NCBI GenBank assembly: GCA_002407645.1
Contig: DHNU01000023.1
Coordinates: 2,431 to 10,887, forward strand
Length of the DNA stretch: 8,457 nucleotides
Direction of reading: 5' to 3'
From: Ruminococcaceae bacterium UBA5408
Lineage (GTDB): Bacteria; Bacillota; Clostridia; Oscillospirales; Acutalibacteraceae
Every line of letters begins with the position of its first letter. Position 1 is the first letter of the stretch. Of the stretch, positions 1 to 6,102 are shown piece after piece. The notes beneath the pieces are model-generated. The model saw only the letters and a list, made by a program, of their open reading frames with translations, ran no database searches and had not been told where the DNA came from. The position numbers were made by a program, and so were the translations under genes.

Positions 1-272
1 GTAACTAAATACTGTGTTCGCACAAAACTGAGAAAAATTTTCCCACGCATTTTAAGAATTTCTGTTCCGAGCTGCCGCAAGACCACAAAAGGCGGTAAAA
101 CGCTTTCGCACTGTACGGTTTAAGATTCCTTTATAATATAGAAAAGGAAGCCGTTTGAGTTACTGCCCGTTTCATTATATTCATTTTAAATTCCCTTAAC
201 TTTATCAATAATTTTATACCTGTTATTTTACCCTTATTAAGGGTGTTATGTCAAGTTATGACGAGAAATGAG
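1..272. other. Gene-free left flank
   Basis: I see no convincing gene here. Two hairpins can be drawn: TTCCTTT (126-132) with AAAGGAA (143-149), and the near-perfect palindrome ACCCTTA-T-TAAGGGT (230-244). Neither is followed by a clear T run, so I do not call them terminators. The stretch probably separates an unseen upstream gene from the lipoprotein gene. Confidence 0.5.
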
Positions 273-306
273 TTGCGATTTGCAATAATATTTGGTAATA
301 TATACT
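273..306 (+). promoter_or_regulatory. Possible sigma-A promoter of the lipoprotein gene
   Basis: Two overlapping readings are possible: TTGCGA (273-278), 17 bp, TAATAT (296-301); or TTTGCA (279-284), 16 bp, TATACT (301-306). Each box matches the sigma-A consensus at 4 or 5 of 6 positions. The start codon lies about 35-40 bp downstream, leaving room for a short leader with an AGAGGG ribosome binding site. In A+T-rich DNA such matches also arise by chance. Confidence 0.35.
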
Positions 307-339
307 TAAATATCGGAAACTTGAAATTAGAGGGATAAA

Positions 340-1155
340 ATGAAGAAAATATTAGTATATATATTGTCAGTACTTTGCATATTTGCTCTTTGTGCATGTT
401 CAAAAAAGGCTGACGCCGATGTTTTAATCCGCGAAGCCAAAACAAACGCCGACAATATTAAAAACTGTACAGCCGATATTTCGAATAACCTTGAATTTAC
501 AGTAAACGGCAAACACTATACATATAAAACTACGAATAAAAATCTTTATTTTTCCGAGCCGTTTTCACTAAAATCCACGCAGTTTTCCCAAATAGGGGGT
601 AAAGCCGATGATTCCGTGTCCTACACCGTTACGGACAGCAGCGGAGTTTGGTTTTACATTAATACGGGAAACGGCTGGCAGAAAACTTCGGCTGAAACGG
701 TTTCAACACTGCCGACTGACCAAATAGACGTTTTGCGTATGCTTAATCATGTATCCGGTCAAAAGTATGTAAGAGAAACCGAATTGGATTCTAAAAAAGT
801 TCATAAACTTGAACTTACTTTTAAAAGTGACGTTATTCAAAGTACAATAGAAACCATAGTCACGGCAAGCGGTATGGGAAACGGTTCCAAAACAATTGTT
901 AAAACTCTTCTCGACAGCGTGCCGGAAGTATATGGATACTGCTATATAGACACGCAGAGTGGTCAAATAGTGAGAATTGAATTAAGCGCAGAAGACGCCG
1001 TAAATAAAATATTCAAGAATATCGACTCAAGTCAAGTTATAATAAACGTTTCCAAGTGTGAAATATCGGGAAATGTAGAGGATATCGGAAAAGCACCCGC
1101 GGTTCAGCTTCCGCCCGAAGCCGCCGCCGCTAAAACAGTAAAAGCCGCCGGTTAA
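340..1155 (+). CDS. Secreted lipoprotein of unknown function
   Basis: A 271-residue protein that I cannot assign to a named function. Residues 1-20 form a lipoprotein signal peptide: two lysines, a hydrophobic core, then the lipobox LCAC with Cys20 as the predicted lipidation site, so the mature protein should be anchored to the outer face of the membrane. The mature part is polar, has alternating beta-strand-like segments (about residues 50-110 and 155-240) and ends in a Pro/Ala-rich tail. This resembles the general build of LolA/LppX- or DUF6612-like clostridial lipoproteins, but only as an impression. The start is supported by AGAGGG a few bases upstream and by the signal peptide beginning at once. 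The last ten codons lie in the 111-bp repeat, a second copy of which sits about 3.2 kb away. The gene appears intact despite the neighbouring insertion. Confidence 0.85.
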   Translation: MKKILVYILSVLCIFALCACSKKADADVLIREAKTNADNIKNCTADISNNLEFTVNGKHYTYKTTNKNLYFSEPFSLKSTQFSQIGGKADDSVSYTVTDSSGVWFYINTGNGWQKTSAETVSTLPTDQIDVLRMLNHVSGQKYVRETELDSKKVHKLELTFKSDVIQSTIETIVTASGMGNGSKTIVKTLLDSVPEVYGYCYIDTQSGQIVRIELSAEDAVNKIFKNIDSSQVIINVSKCEISGNVEDIGKAPAVQLPPEAAAAKTVKAAG

Positions 1156-1236
1156 AGAAATCGCCGGTTTTACTTCCCCCGCGGGTTTTGCGCTTTGCAT
1201 ACCCGCAGAGGGAGACCAAAAATCAAGCCCCGAATT
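1126..1236. repeat. 111-bp direct repeat, left copy
   Basis: This segment is identical, base for base by eye, to 4332-4442 (offset 3206). It covers the last ten codons of the lipoprotein gene, its stop codon and the start of its terminator region. The bases just outside differ: C1125 against T4331, and G1237 against T4443. Inside, GCGGGT (1181-1186) can pair with ACCCGC (1201-1206). This copy is continuous with the intact lipoprotein gene. I read it as half of a long target-site duplication made when the RM cassette entered. Confidence 0.95.
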
Positions 1237-1270
1237 GTAGGATAATATAACTACAATTCGGGGTTATCTT
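1225..1270 (+). terminator. Hairpin at the left junction, lipoprotein terminator
   Basis: A perfect 13-bp stem, CCCCGAATTGTAG (1228-1240) with CTACAATTCGGGG (1251-1263), has a 10-nt loop and is followed by TTATCTT. It probably ends lipoprotein transcription, although the T tract is poor. The first nine bases of the left arm belong to the 111-bp repeat; the rest belongs to the inserted side. Compared with the terminator after the right repeat, it looks like the same CCCCGAATT...TTCGGGG hairpin with about 20 extra bases in the loop. Confidence 0.6.
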
Positions 1271-1388
1271 ATGTTATGAAAAGTTGGAATGAAAAAGTGG
1301 CCTCTTGCAATCATGGAAAATGTTGTACAAAAGCAAAAGATTGAAAATAGAAAATCAATTATTGCGGGATTTTCTTCATCTCGCTGAA

Positions 1389-1430
1389 AAGAAGAGAAGC
1401 CATTCTTTGATTGAACGGCTTCTCTTTTTA
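1389..1430. terminator. Bidirectional terminator at the end of the RM operon
   Basis: AGAGAAGCC (1393-1401) pairs perfectly with GGCTTCTCT (1417-1425) around a 15-nt loop. Flanking A and T tracts give a T run after the stem on both strands. On the minus strand it lies just beyond the stop codon of the second methyltransferase and should end the RM transcript. On the plus strand it backs up the junction hairpin by stopping read-through from the lipoprotein gene into the antisense of the RM genes. Confidence 0.75.
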
Positions 1431-2189
1431 TCACATTTTTTTGAATATAAATAAGTACTCATGGGCAATAAGCAGGAAATTATATTTTACACTGTTGGTT
1501 TTCCAATAACCTGTGGCTTTACAATTGTGCTGTTCTTTTATAATTATCTCTTTCGTCTTGAATCCCGCTGATTCAAATATTTTCATAACTTCAAAGCTCA
1601 TTGGTATGATGTGCCCTTTTTGCCTTGTATCGCCCATCAAAACAGCGCAAAACTTTCCTTTTTTTAGAACGCGATAGCTTTCTGAAGCAACACTCTTCAT
1701 TTCCTCTAGGAATTTCCTAATGCCGAAATTTGATAGATCGTTTGGGATGTCCATGCCTTCACTGTAGTGAATGATATTCGCGTATGGAGGATGTGTGCAA
1801 ATCAAATCTATGCTTTCATTTGAAATAAACTCAAGATTTCTCGCATCGCCTTTGTGAATAGATACCTTTCCATTTGCGCTTTCATGCTCAAAATCTACTT
1901 TTTCACGGCATCTCTTCAATGCAGCATCGTTGACATCTACACCGATTATATTTCTATTTAATAATTTTGATTCAACAAGAGTGGTACCGCCGCCTGCAAA
2001 TTGATCAAGTACCAAATCTCCTTCATTTGAATATCTGAGAATAATATTTCTCGGAATATAAGGAGACCAATTTCCGCGCCATTTTGCATCATGTGTTGCC
2101 CAGTCTCCACGCTTTGGAAAACTCCATACCGTAGTCATTTCCAGTTCAAAGTCTTCCGGTTCCCATTTTGTTATCTTTTTATTTTTCAT
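1431..2189 (-). CDS. Second DNA methyltransferase of the RM operon, THPPY type
   Basis: A 252-residue S-adenosylmethionine-dependent DNA methyltransferase of the N4-cytosine/N6-adenine class. The SAM-binding motif I is DQFAGGGTT (residues 62-70), followed by GVDVN (83-87). The catalytic motif IV is THPPY (132-136). Motif I before motif IV resembles the gamma-like order, whereas DpnA, the usual second methylase of DpnII systems, is beta class with DPPY first. His in place of the first Asp/Asn/Ser of motif IV is unusual, so whether it makes 6mA or 4mC, and on what sequence, cannot be read here. The segment after motif IV (about 137-165) may help recognise the target. It follows the endonuclease gene by 9 bp with an AAGGGGG ribosome binding site at that gene's stop codon. 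It likely gives extra protection against the partner nuclease, but could be an independent methylase. Confidence 0.8.
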   Translation of the reverse strand: MKNKKITKWEPEDFELEMTTVWSFPKRGDWATHDAKWRGNWSPYIPRNIILRYSNEGDLVLDQFAGGGTTLVESKLLNRNIIGVDVNDAALKRCREKVDFEHESANGKVSIHKGDARNLEFISNESIDLICTHPPYANIIHYSEGMDIPNDLSNFGIRKFLEEMKSVASESYRVLKKGKFCAVLMGDTRQKGHIIPMSFEVMKIFESAGFKTKEIIIKEQHNCKATGYWKTNSVKYNFLLIAHEYLFIFKKM

Positions 2190-2198
2190 ATATCCCCC

Positions 2199-3065
2199 TT
2201 ATATGAAAAGTTCGGTCATAATTCCATTTTCTATATCATCGATACTGTATATCGTCTCCAAAACATCAAATGTTTCCCTAAGGTTACCTCTTGCGCTCCT
2301 CCATGCGGTACCGTCAGTAAACCACACAAAAGTGAACCCATCGACTGTGTCGGCCTCTTGAGCTAACATTTTATAGCTCCTGGCAGTTTCATTCAGCTTG
2401 GAACCGCCGCCTTTGCCTCCATAAAAGTTCGTTTCAATAGCATAAATCATCGAATCAGTTTTTACTACAAAATCAAAACGCTTTCTGGCTTTGCCTTGAT
2501 TTGATAAAGCAGATAAATCAATTCCCCACCGTTCTTCAACGGCAGCGAGGTACATTTCTTTAAAATAAGTACTATCTTTTATAAATCCCGCTTTTTGTAT
2601 GTAGCTTTCTATCAAATTTTCCATTTGATGACCTCCGCGATTTTTGCGACCATTCGAGTCTAAGCCTGTTTCCACGCCAAGAGCATAATCAAAAAGATTG
2701 TTTACTAAATGATTGGCTATCATATCAAAAAGTCCTGTTTTCCGCATAAAGACCTTGTATTGCTCGACCGAATAATTCATCTTATCAAAACGATATAAAA
2801 ATGCACCGTCATCATCTTGTGCGTATATTTCATATCCACGTACTGCGAGAAGCAGTGGTATGCATTTGAGCGTTTCTGGATATTTTTTGATAATGCTTTC
2901 AAACTCTTGTTCTATATTATCCGATCCAATAAGTGAATTTAAAATGTTGAGTTCAATTTTCATACGCTCAACATTTTCTATAACTTTATCGAAATTAACA
3001 TAGTAGTTGTATCCGGAAATACTAAGGCGGAATTTGCTTAACCATTTATCAAAATTTCTTTTCAT
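2199..3065 (-). CDS. DpnII/MboI-family type II restriction endonuclease (GATC)
   Basis: A 288-residue protein, the same length as R.DpnII as I recall it, recognised by several family hallmarks. KRFDFVV (195-201, with Asp198) and IETNFY (210-215, with Glu211 and Asn213) form a PD-(D/E)XK-like catalytic core. They are followed by GGSKLNETARSYK (220-232) and FVWFTDGTAW (246-255). The family cuts DNA before GATC when the adenine is unmethylated and works in the cytoplasm against incoming DNA. No frameshift is seen, so the enzyme is probably active. Its start is supported by AAGGTG seven bases upstream, which overlaps the dam stop codon. It sits between two methyltransferase genes, giving the order methylase-nuclease-methylase known from MboI rather than methylase-methylase-nuclease as in DpnII. 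Confidence 0.92.
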   Translation of the reverse strand: MKRNFDKWLSKFRLSISGYNYYVNFDKVIENVERMKIELNILNSLIGSDNIEQEFESIIKKYPETLKCIPLLLAVRGYEIYAQDDDGAFLYRFDKMNYSVEQYKVFMRKTGLFDMIANHLVNNLFDYALGVETGLDSNGRKNRGGHQMENLIESYIQKAGFIKDSTYFKEMYLAAVEERWGIDLSALSNQGKARKRFDFVVKTDSMIYAIETNFYGGKGGGSKLNETARSYKMLAQEADTVDGFTFVWFTDGTAWRSARGNLRETFDVLETIYSIDDIENGIMTELFI

Positions 3066-3076
3066 TTTTATTCACC

Positions 3077-3970
3077 TTAATAGCTGCAAATAAGTAATTC
3101 ACTTATTTTTCCACGAGAACTTGCGTTGCTGTTAATCATTCGCGATGCAGAAATACGCATTATTTTCATCTTCGAATAAAGCTCATCAAGGAAGTCATCA
3201 TCTGGATCTGTATTTTTTGGATCGGAGTTACTTGCGATTACATAAGCACCTCTGTCAGATACTTGCTGAATATAGTTAGCAAGTTCTGCTTGGGCTTCGT
3301 CATCAAACGCATTTTCGGTATATGCTGTAAAACTTGAAGTTGCATTAAGCGGGCGGTACGGAGGATCAAAATAAACAAATGTATTTCTGTCAACAAAATC
3401 ATTGGATTTGCGATAATCCCCACATACAATTGTAACGTTTGACAGAGCTTCCGATACATGTCGTAGATTATCCTCATCACATATCAGCGGTGTTTTATAT
3501 GAACCAATAGGGACATTATATTCACCTTTGGAGTTTACCCTGTAAAGACCATTAAAACATGTTCTATTAAGGAAAATTAAAAGAGATGCCATCTCAGTGT
3601 CCAAAACTTCTTGGCATTTAAGGTCATTAAACCGTTTCCTTTTTTTATAGTAATACTCTTTTCGGAAATCATCACTAAGATGAATATATTCATCTTTATA
3701 CTGTAACAGCATGGAAATTAAATCATCAGCATTATTACGTAAAACTTTATATGTGTTAATCAGTTCAGCATTTGTATCACTAATATAAATTTCATCCAGT
3801 TCATACTTATTAAGGATATCGAACAGTACTGCACCGCCACCAACGAAAGGCTCAGCATATTTTCGAATAGTAACTCCAAGTCCTTTAGGATACTGTTTTT
3901 TAATCGTGTCAATCAATTGGCCTTTTCCGCCAGCCCATTTTACAAAAGGCTTCATTCTCTTTTCTTTCAT
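3077..3970 (-). CDS. Dam/DpnM-family DNA adenine N6-methyltransferase
   Basis: A 297-residue alpha-class methyltransferase that should methylate adenine in GATC and so protect the host from the DpnII-type nuclease encoded next. Motifs in order are FVKWAGGKGQL (residues 9-19, motif X), AEPFVGGGAVLF (39-50, motif I, SAM binding), LNRTCFNGLYRVNSKGEYN (134-152, the Dam/DpnM target-recognition region) and DPPY (202-205, motif IV, catalysis). I chose the start at 3970 because AGGAG lies eight bases upstream. The frame stays open for 21 more codons to 4033, but that extension has no family similarity and no ribosome binding site. The gene is 11 bp before the nuclease gene and is read first, so methylation can precede cutting. 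A broken helix-turn-helix frame overlaps its 5' end. A separate DpnM-like symbol would be equally suitable. Confidence 0.93.
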   Translation of the reverse strand: MKEKRMKPFVKWAGGKGQLIDTIKKQYPKGLGVTIRKYAEPFVGGGAVLFDILNKYELDEIYISDTNAELINTYKVLRNNADDLISMLLQYKDEYIHLSDDFRKEYYYKKRKRFNDLKCQEVLDTEMASLLIFLNRTCFNGLYRVNSKGEYNVPIGSYKTPLICDEDNLRHVSEALSNVTIVCGDYRKSNDFVDRNTFVYFDPPYRPLNATSSFTAYTENAFDDEAQAELANYIQQVSDRGAYVIASNSDPKNTDPDDDFLDELYSKMKIMRISASRMINSNASSRGKISELLICSY

Positions 3971-4127
3971 ATATAACACTCCTACTATTGATCGGTTTTT
4001 CAGCATCTTTGGGAATAGACCACATATTGCCAATCATTTCAACATTCGGAATTCTTTGTTCAGAACATAATACAGCCACTCGCCTTTGAGAAACTTTCTA
4101 AAGTTCAGGGTATTCTTTTGCAGACAT
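3909..4127 (-). pseudogene. Broken helix-turn-helix frame overlapping the dam 5' end
   Basis: Read from the ATG at 4127, this frame starts MSAKEYPEL, hits a TAG stop (4098-4100), then continues KVSQRRVAVLC, SEQRIPNVEMIGNMW and SIPKDAEKPINSR. That pattern matches the small HTH domain of many clostridial proteins (ISxRRVxxLCxxxRIPxAxxxGxxWxIPxDAxKPxDAR), where Trp is common where the stop now lies, so a TGG to TAG change is plausible. After VIYERKENE the frame runs out of phase through the dam start and stops at 3909. The dam frame resumes at MKPFVKWAGG one base away, so an HTH-Dam fusion separated by one frameshift is a reasonable guess. A sigma-A promoter lies 42 bp upstream. Reading the TAG as real, only a nine-residue peptide would be made. 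A sequencing error at either place is possible. Confidence 0.6.
3979..3983 (-). promoter_or_regulatory. Ribosome binding site that sets the dam start
   Basis: AGGAG on the minus strand, eight bases before the ATG at 3970. It is the only good Shine-Dalgarno in the region and rules out the longer start at 4033. A GATC site lies just upstream at 3990-3993. Confidence 0.7.
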
Positions 4128-4168
4128 ATAGTTTGAAATAGTATTCTCCAAATCATACTTATAAAAAA

Positions 4169-4197
4169 ATTATATTCCACATTACGAGTAATAGCAA
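4169..4197 (-). promoter_or_regulatory. Sigma-A promoter of the RM operon
   Basis: On the minus strand, TTGCTA (4192-4197), a 17-bp spacer and a perfect TATAAT (4169-4174) predict a transcript starting near 4162. It would cover the broken HTH frame and all three RM genes down to the terminator at 1389-1430. The first ATG downstream is the HTH start at 4127, and dam starts about 190 bases into the message. The promoter lies inside the insert, so the cassette carries its own expression signal. Confidence 0.65.
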
Positions 4198-4331
4198 GTT
4201 CCAATGGTGGCTTTCTGTTAAAAGCTCTTTGCAGTTGCCTATTAAACTTGCTATATTTCTCTTCTAAAACAGTATATGTAATGAAGAAGCGCCGCATTAG
4301 CAAAGATTGGGCAGAAGAAGAACTGCAAACT

Positions 4332-4442
4332 GCCGCTAAAACAGTAAAAGCCGCCGGTTAAAGAAATCGCCGGTTTTACTTCCCCCGCGGGTTTTGCGCT
4401 TTGCATACCCGCAGAGGGAGACCAAAAATCAAGCCCCGAATT
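4332..4442. repeat. 111-bp direct repeat, right copy
   Basis: Identical to 1126-1236. It contains the last ten codons and stop codon of the lipoprotein gene but no upstream part, so it is a non-functional 3' fragment. A plus-strand frame from 4281 runs into it in phase with the lipoprotein tail; with no ribosome binding site I take this as chance. It leads directly into the complete terminator at 4431-4457, so it is continuous with the ancestral downstream side. Confidence 0.95.
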
Positions 4443-4457
4443 TCGGGGCTTTTATTT
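4431..4457. terminator. Terminator, ancestral lipoprotein end and gerQ end
   Basis: AAGCCCCG (4431-4438) pairs with CGGGGCTT (4444-4451) around AATTT and is followed by TTATTTTT on the plus strand. On the minus strand the same stem is followed by GATTTTT, and gerQ ends about 20 bp before it, so it can serve both directions. It overlaps the end of the right repeat. Before the RM insertion it was presumably the terminator of the intact lipoprotein gene. Confidence 0.8.
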
Positions 4458-4472
4458 TTAAGACAACTTAAT

Positions 4473-4958
4473 TTAATAATAAAATTTGATAAATTTAATA
4501 TTATAAAAATCAGCTACCACTAAATCGTCCGTTTCGGCTTCTTGAATAAGAATATAGTTGACACCTACTCCGAGTAAAATTCCGGATTTATCCACCAGGG
4601 TATTTGTTCCGACTAAAAAGTCCACTTTTACCGGTCTGCCTATTTGAGTCCGAAGAAACCCATTCATATACTGAATATTATTCGCTGTAATTGACTGGGG
4701 CTGTGTTGATGGAGTAATCGGCATAAGCGAGCTGTCTGCAGGCTTACTTTCCGGTATCCATGGAAGTTTTTGGTCACCCAATTGTTTAAGCTGTTCCCTT
4801 TGCTGCTGCTGCTGAATTGGATTCATATAGTTATAGCTTGCGATGTCGTCCAGTGTGGGCACCGGATTCCCTCCTGCGTTATTCTTTGCCGGTGTACCCA
4901 CAGCCGCATTTAAGCATGGCTGTATCGGATAATTTTCCGGCATATTGTAATTATCCAT
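4473..4958 (-). CDS. GerQ-like spore coat protein
   Basis: A 161-residue protein. Residues 1-90 are low complexity, rich in Asn, Pro and Gln, with a run of five glutamines at 49-53. Residues 91-161 form a compact domain that I recognise as GerQ-like: NGFLRTQIGRPVKVDF, a glycine-containing turn (GILLGVG) and a beta-rich end DFYNIKFIKFYY. In Bacillus, GerQ is a coat protein cross-linked by transglutaminase and needed for CwlJ to localise and work in the spore. Here it follows the cwlJ-like gene by 12 bp, with GGAG eight bases before its ATG, the same pairing as in Bacillus. The sequence match alone is modest; the neighbourhood carries much of the assignment. Confidence 0.75.
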   Translation of the reverse strand: MDNYNMPENYPIQPCLNAAVGTPAKNNAGGNPVPTLDDIASYNYMNPIQQQQQREQLKQLGDQKLPWIPESKPADSSLMPITPSTQPQSITANNIQYMNGFLRTQIGRPVKVDFLVGTNTLVDKSGILLGVGVNYILIQEAETDDLVVADFYNIKFIKFYY

Positions 4959-4970
4959 TAAAACATCTCC

Positions 4971-5417
4971 TCATGTCTGTGCATATTTTTGTGTTGGAGC
5001 ATAAAAGCAGTGCGCATTAATCCTATTGTAGATAACCCCCATTCCGTTTGGCGGGAAATACGGCGGGCATTGGGGGTTATATGGATTAAAATAAAAAAGG
5101 CAGTTTCCTATCCCGGAAAAAGTGTTGTTTGCAAGCGCCCAGTCCGCAATTTCGTAGTGAATTTCCTCAGGGTCCGAATTCCACACATTTTGCGGATTAT
5201 ATTCACCGCCGACTATGGAACGCATACACACGAACTGTCCCGGCTGTTCAATAATACTTCTAACGTCCCCGCCCTGGCTTATTTTGGCAAACTCTCCGTA
5301 TGCAGCGTTTGCGCGGTTTATAATTATCGTCGCTACCGCGCGCATACCGTCTTCACCTTCGCCGCCGGCTTCGCATTTAATTAGTCTTGCTAAAAGTTCT
5401 CGGGTAGTATATGCCAT
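4971..5417 (-). CDS. CwlJ-like spore cortex hydrolase
   Basis: A 148-residue protein of the SleB/CwlJ hydrolase family (Hydrolase_2), close to the roughly 140 residues of Bacillus CwlJ. It should degrade the muramic-lactam cortex peptidoglycan during germination. The hallmark CEAGGEGEDGMRAVATIIINR-type segment begins at residue 15, with Glu16 as the expected catalytic acid and Glu20 in the conserved GE pair. NCLFYFNP, near residue 105, and the C-terminal IYNRINAHCFYAP are further family features. There is no signal peptide and no SleB-type peptidoglycan-binding N-terminus, which points to CwlJ rather than SleB. AGGTG lies six bases before the ATG. It heads a likely two-gene operon with gerQ. 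A CATATAAT box upstream (5450-5457, minus strand) could be part of a sporulation sigma promoter, but I see no convincing partner box. Confidence 0.88.
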   Translation of the reverse strand: MAYTTRELLARLIKCEAGGEGEDGMRAVATIIINRANAAYGEFAKISQGGDVRSIIEQPGQFVCMRSIVGGEYNPQNVWNSDPEEIHYEIADWALANNTFSGIGNCLFYFNPYNPQCPPYFPPNGMGVIYNRINAHCFYAPTQKYAQT

Positions 5418-5520
5418 GTTATCACCTATTTTTTAAATTGTCTTATAGCATTATATGTGCAGTTCTGCTTATGCGGTACAATCTGCATTTATCGCTTTTT
5501 ATTTTCCCATACAAAAGCAC

Positions 5521-5549
5521 TTGACTTTTTATTACATAATCTTTAAAAT
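5521..5549 (+). promoter_or_regulatory. Sigma-A promoter of tRNA-Ser
   Basis: TTGACT (5521-5526), a 17-bp spacer and TAAAAT (5544-5549), each five of six to consensus, lie 20 bp before the tRNA, which fits a start near 5556 and a short 5' leader. Confidence 0.75.
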
Positions 5550-5569
5550 GTATATGTAGTTCGCTTTTT

Positions 5570-5657
5570 GGAGAGTTGTCCGAGTGGTCGAAGGTGCGGC
5601 ACTCGAAATGCCGTAGGCCGAAAGGCCTCTAGGGTTCAAATCCCTAACTCTCCGCCA
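5570..5657 (+). tRNA. tRNA-Ser (anticodon CGA)
   Basis: An 88-nt type II tRNA. The acceptor stem pairs GGAGAGT with ACTCTCC (5647-5653), followed by discriminator G and an encoded CCA (5655-5657). The anticodon stem CGGCA/TGCCG encloses the loop CTCGAAA with anticodon CGA (5604-5606), which reads UCG serine codons. The long variable arm, GGCCGAAAGGCC, is typical of serine tRNAs, and the T arm has the usual GGGTTCAAATCCC. It is a single tRNA gene with its own promoter and terminator. Confidence 0.97.
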
Positions 5658-5709
5658 TGAGCCTGTTTGTGGTCAATATCCGCACCAGGCCCTTCCTTTT
5701 TGCTTTTTT

Positions 5710-5733
5710 ACGCTCTCTTTTGAGGGCGTTTTT
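5710..5733 (+). terminator. Terminator after tRNA-Ser
   Basis: ACGCTCTC (5710-5717) pairs with GAGGGCGT (5722-5729) with one G-T wobble, around a TTTT loop, and is followed by a T run. It lies about 50 bp beyond the tRNA CCA end. Confidence 0.75.
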
Positions 5734-6102
5734 GTCTGTTTTGTAGAAATTTACTCATCTTCTTAAAGTCTTGTATTTTCATTCACTTGGTTTTTGTCAA
5801 ACATTCCGCTATTACAAGCCGCGATTCAGACTGCGCATGAAATTTTGCACGTGAGTAAATATCCACTTAACGGCAGACTAATTACTTTAGTACTCTTTTA
5901 CCAAAAAACTTAAAATGATTGACCAAGTTTGACAGTAAAAGGCAACATTACCATTACCCAAAGAATGGGGCTGCAGTATACTAAATAGTGTAAACACGAA
6001 ACAGCCTGTATTGGCGAGTTTTTATTTTTTATGTCCTTTTTAGAAAACTATGGCTTTGGCTATTATATAGATACTAAATTTATGAATGTGAGGTGACAGA
6101 GG
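5734..6102. other. Gene-poor spacer before the mgtA leader
   Basis: No gene is supported. A nine-base inverted repeat, ATTTACTCA (5749-5757) with TGAGTAAAT (5852-5860), spans about 110 bp, perhaps by chance. TATACT (5977-5982) with a weak TTACCC box 17 bp upstream (5954-5959) could be a promoter for the mgtA leader, and TTGACA stands alone at 5929-5934. A T-rich stretch follows at 6019-6044, after only a very short possible stem. Confidence 0.4.

Larger units (their letters stand above)
1237..4331. mobile_element. RM cassette inserted with long target duplication
   Basis: This unique segment between the two 111-bp repeats carries a complete three-gene DpnII/MboI-type restriction-modification operon on the minus strand, its promoter and a terminator. 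No transposase, integrase or inverted terminal repeats are visible. Insertion of RM gene complexes with duplication of about 100 bp of target is an established pattern (insertion with long target duplication, first noted in Helicobacter pylori comparisons). The cassette also differs from its surroundings in having seven GATC sites against one in the rest of the window. The alternative is that the repeat pre-existed and the cassette arrived by homologous recombination between its copies. Confidence 0.8.

Noticed and set aside
1289..1387. A 32-codon plus-strand ORF between the junction hairpin and the RM terminator
   Set aside because: It starts MKKWPLAIMENVV and ends IIAGFSSSR. It has only weak purines upstream and no recognisable relative. 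It may be a gene fragment carried by the cassette, but this cannot be supported.
3971..4033. A 21-codon upstream extension of dam
   Set aside because: It has no ribosome binding site and no Dam-family similarity, while ATG 3970 has AGGAG at good spacing and motif X begins soon after it.
4034..4303. An 89-codon minus-strand ORF upstream of dam
   Set aside because: It begins with TTG and has no clear ribosome binding site. The best promoter of the region (4169-4197) lies inside it. Its second half is the wrong frame of the HTH remnant. No family resemblance is seen.
4281..4361. A plus-strand ORF running from the insert into the right repeat, ending in the lipoprotein tail
   Set aside because: It has no ribosome binding site and is short; being in frame with the tail has a one-in-three chance. 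The opposite strand holds the leader of the RM operon.
4989..5436. Plus-strand ORFs across cwlJ
   Set aside because: They are shadows of the cwlJ-like gene, whose catalytic motifs are clear on the minus strand.
5570..5657. tRNA-Ser as an attachment site of an integrated element
   Set aside because: No integrase is near and I find no second copy of the tRNA 3' end in the window.
5749..5860. A nine-base inverted repeat that might mark a small transposable element
   Set aside because: There is no target duplication or internal structure, and a nine-base match in A+T-rich DNA is weak evidence.
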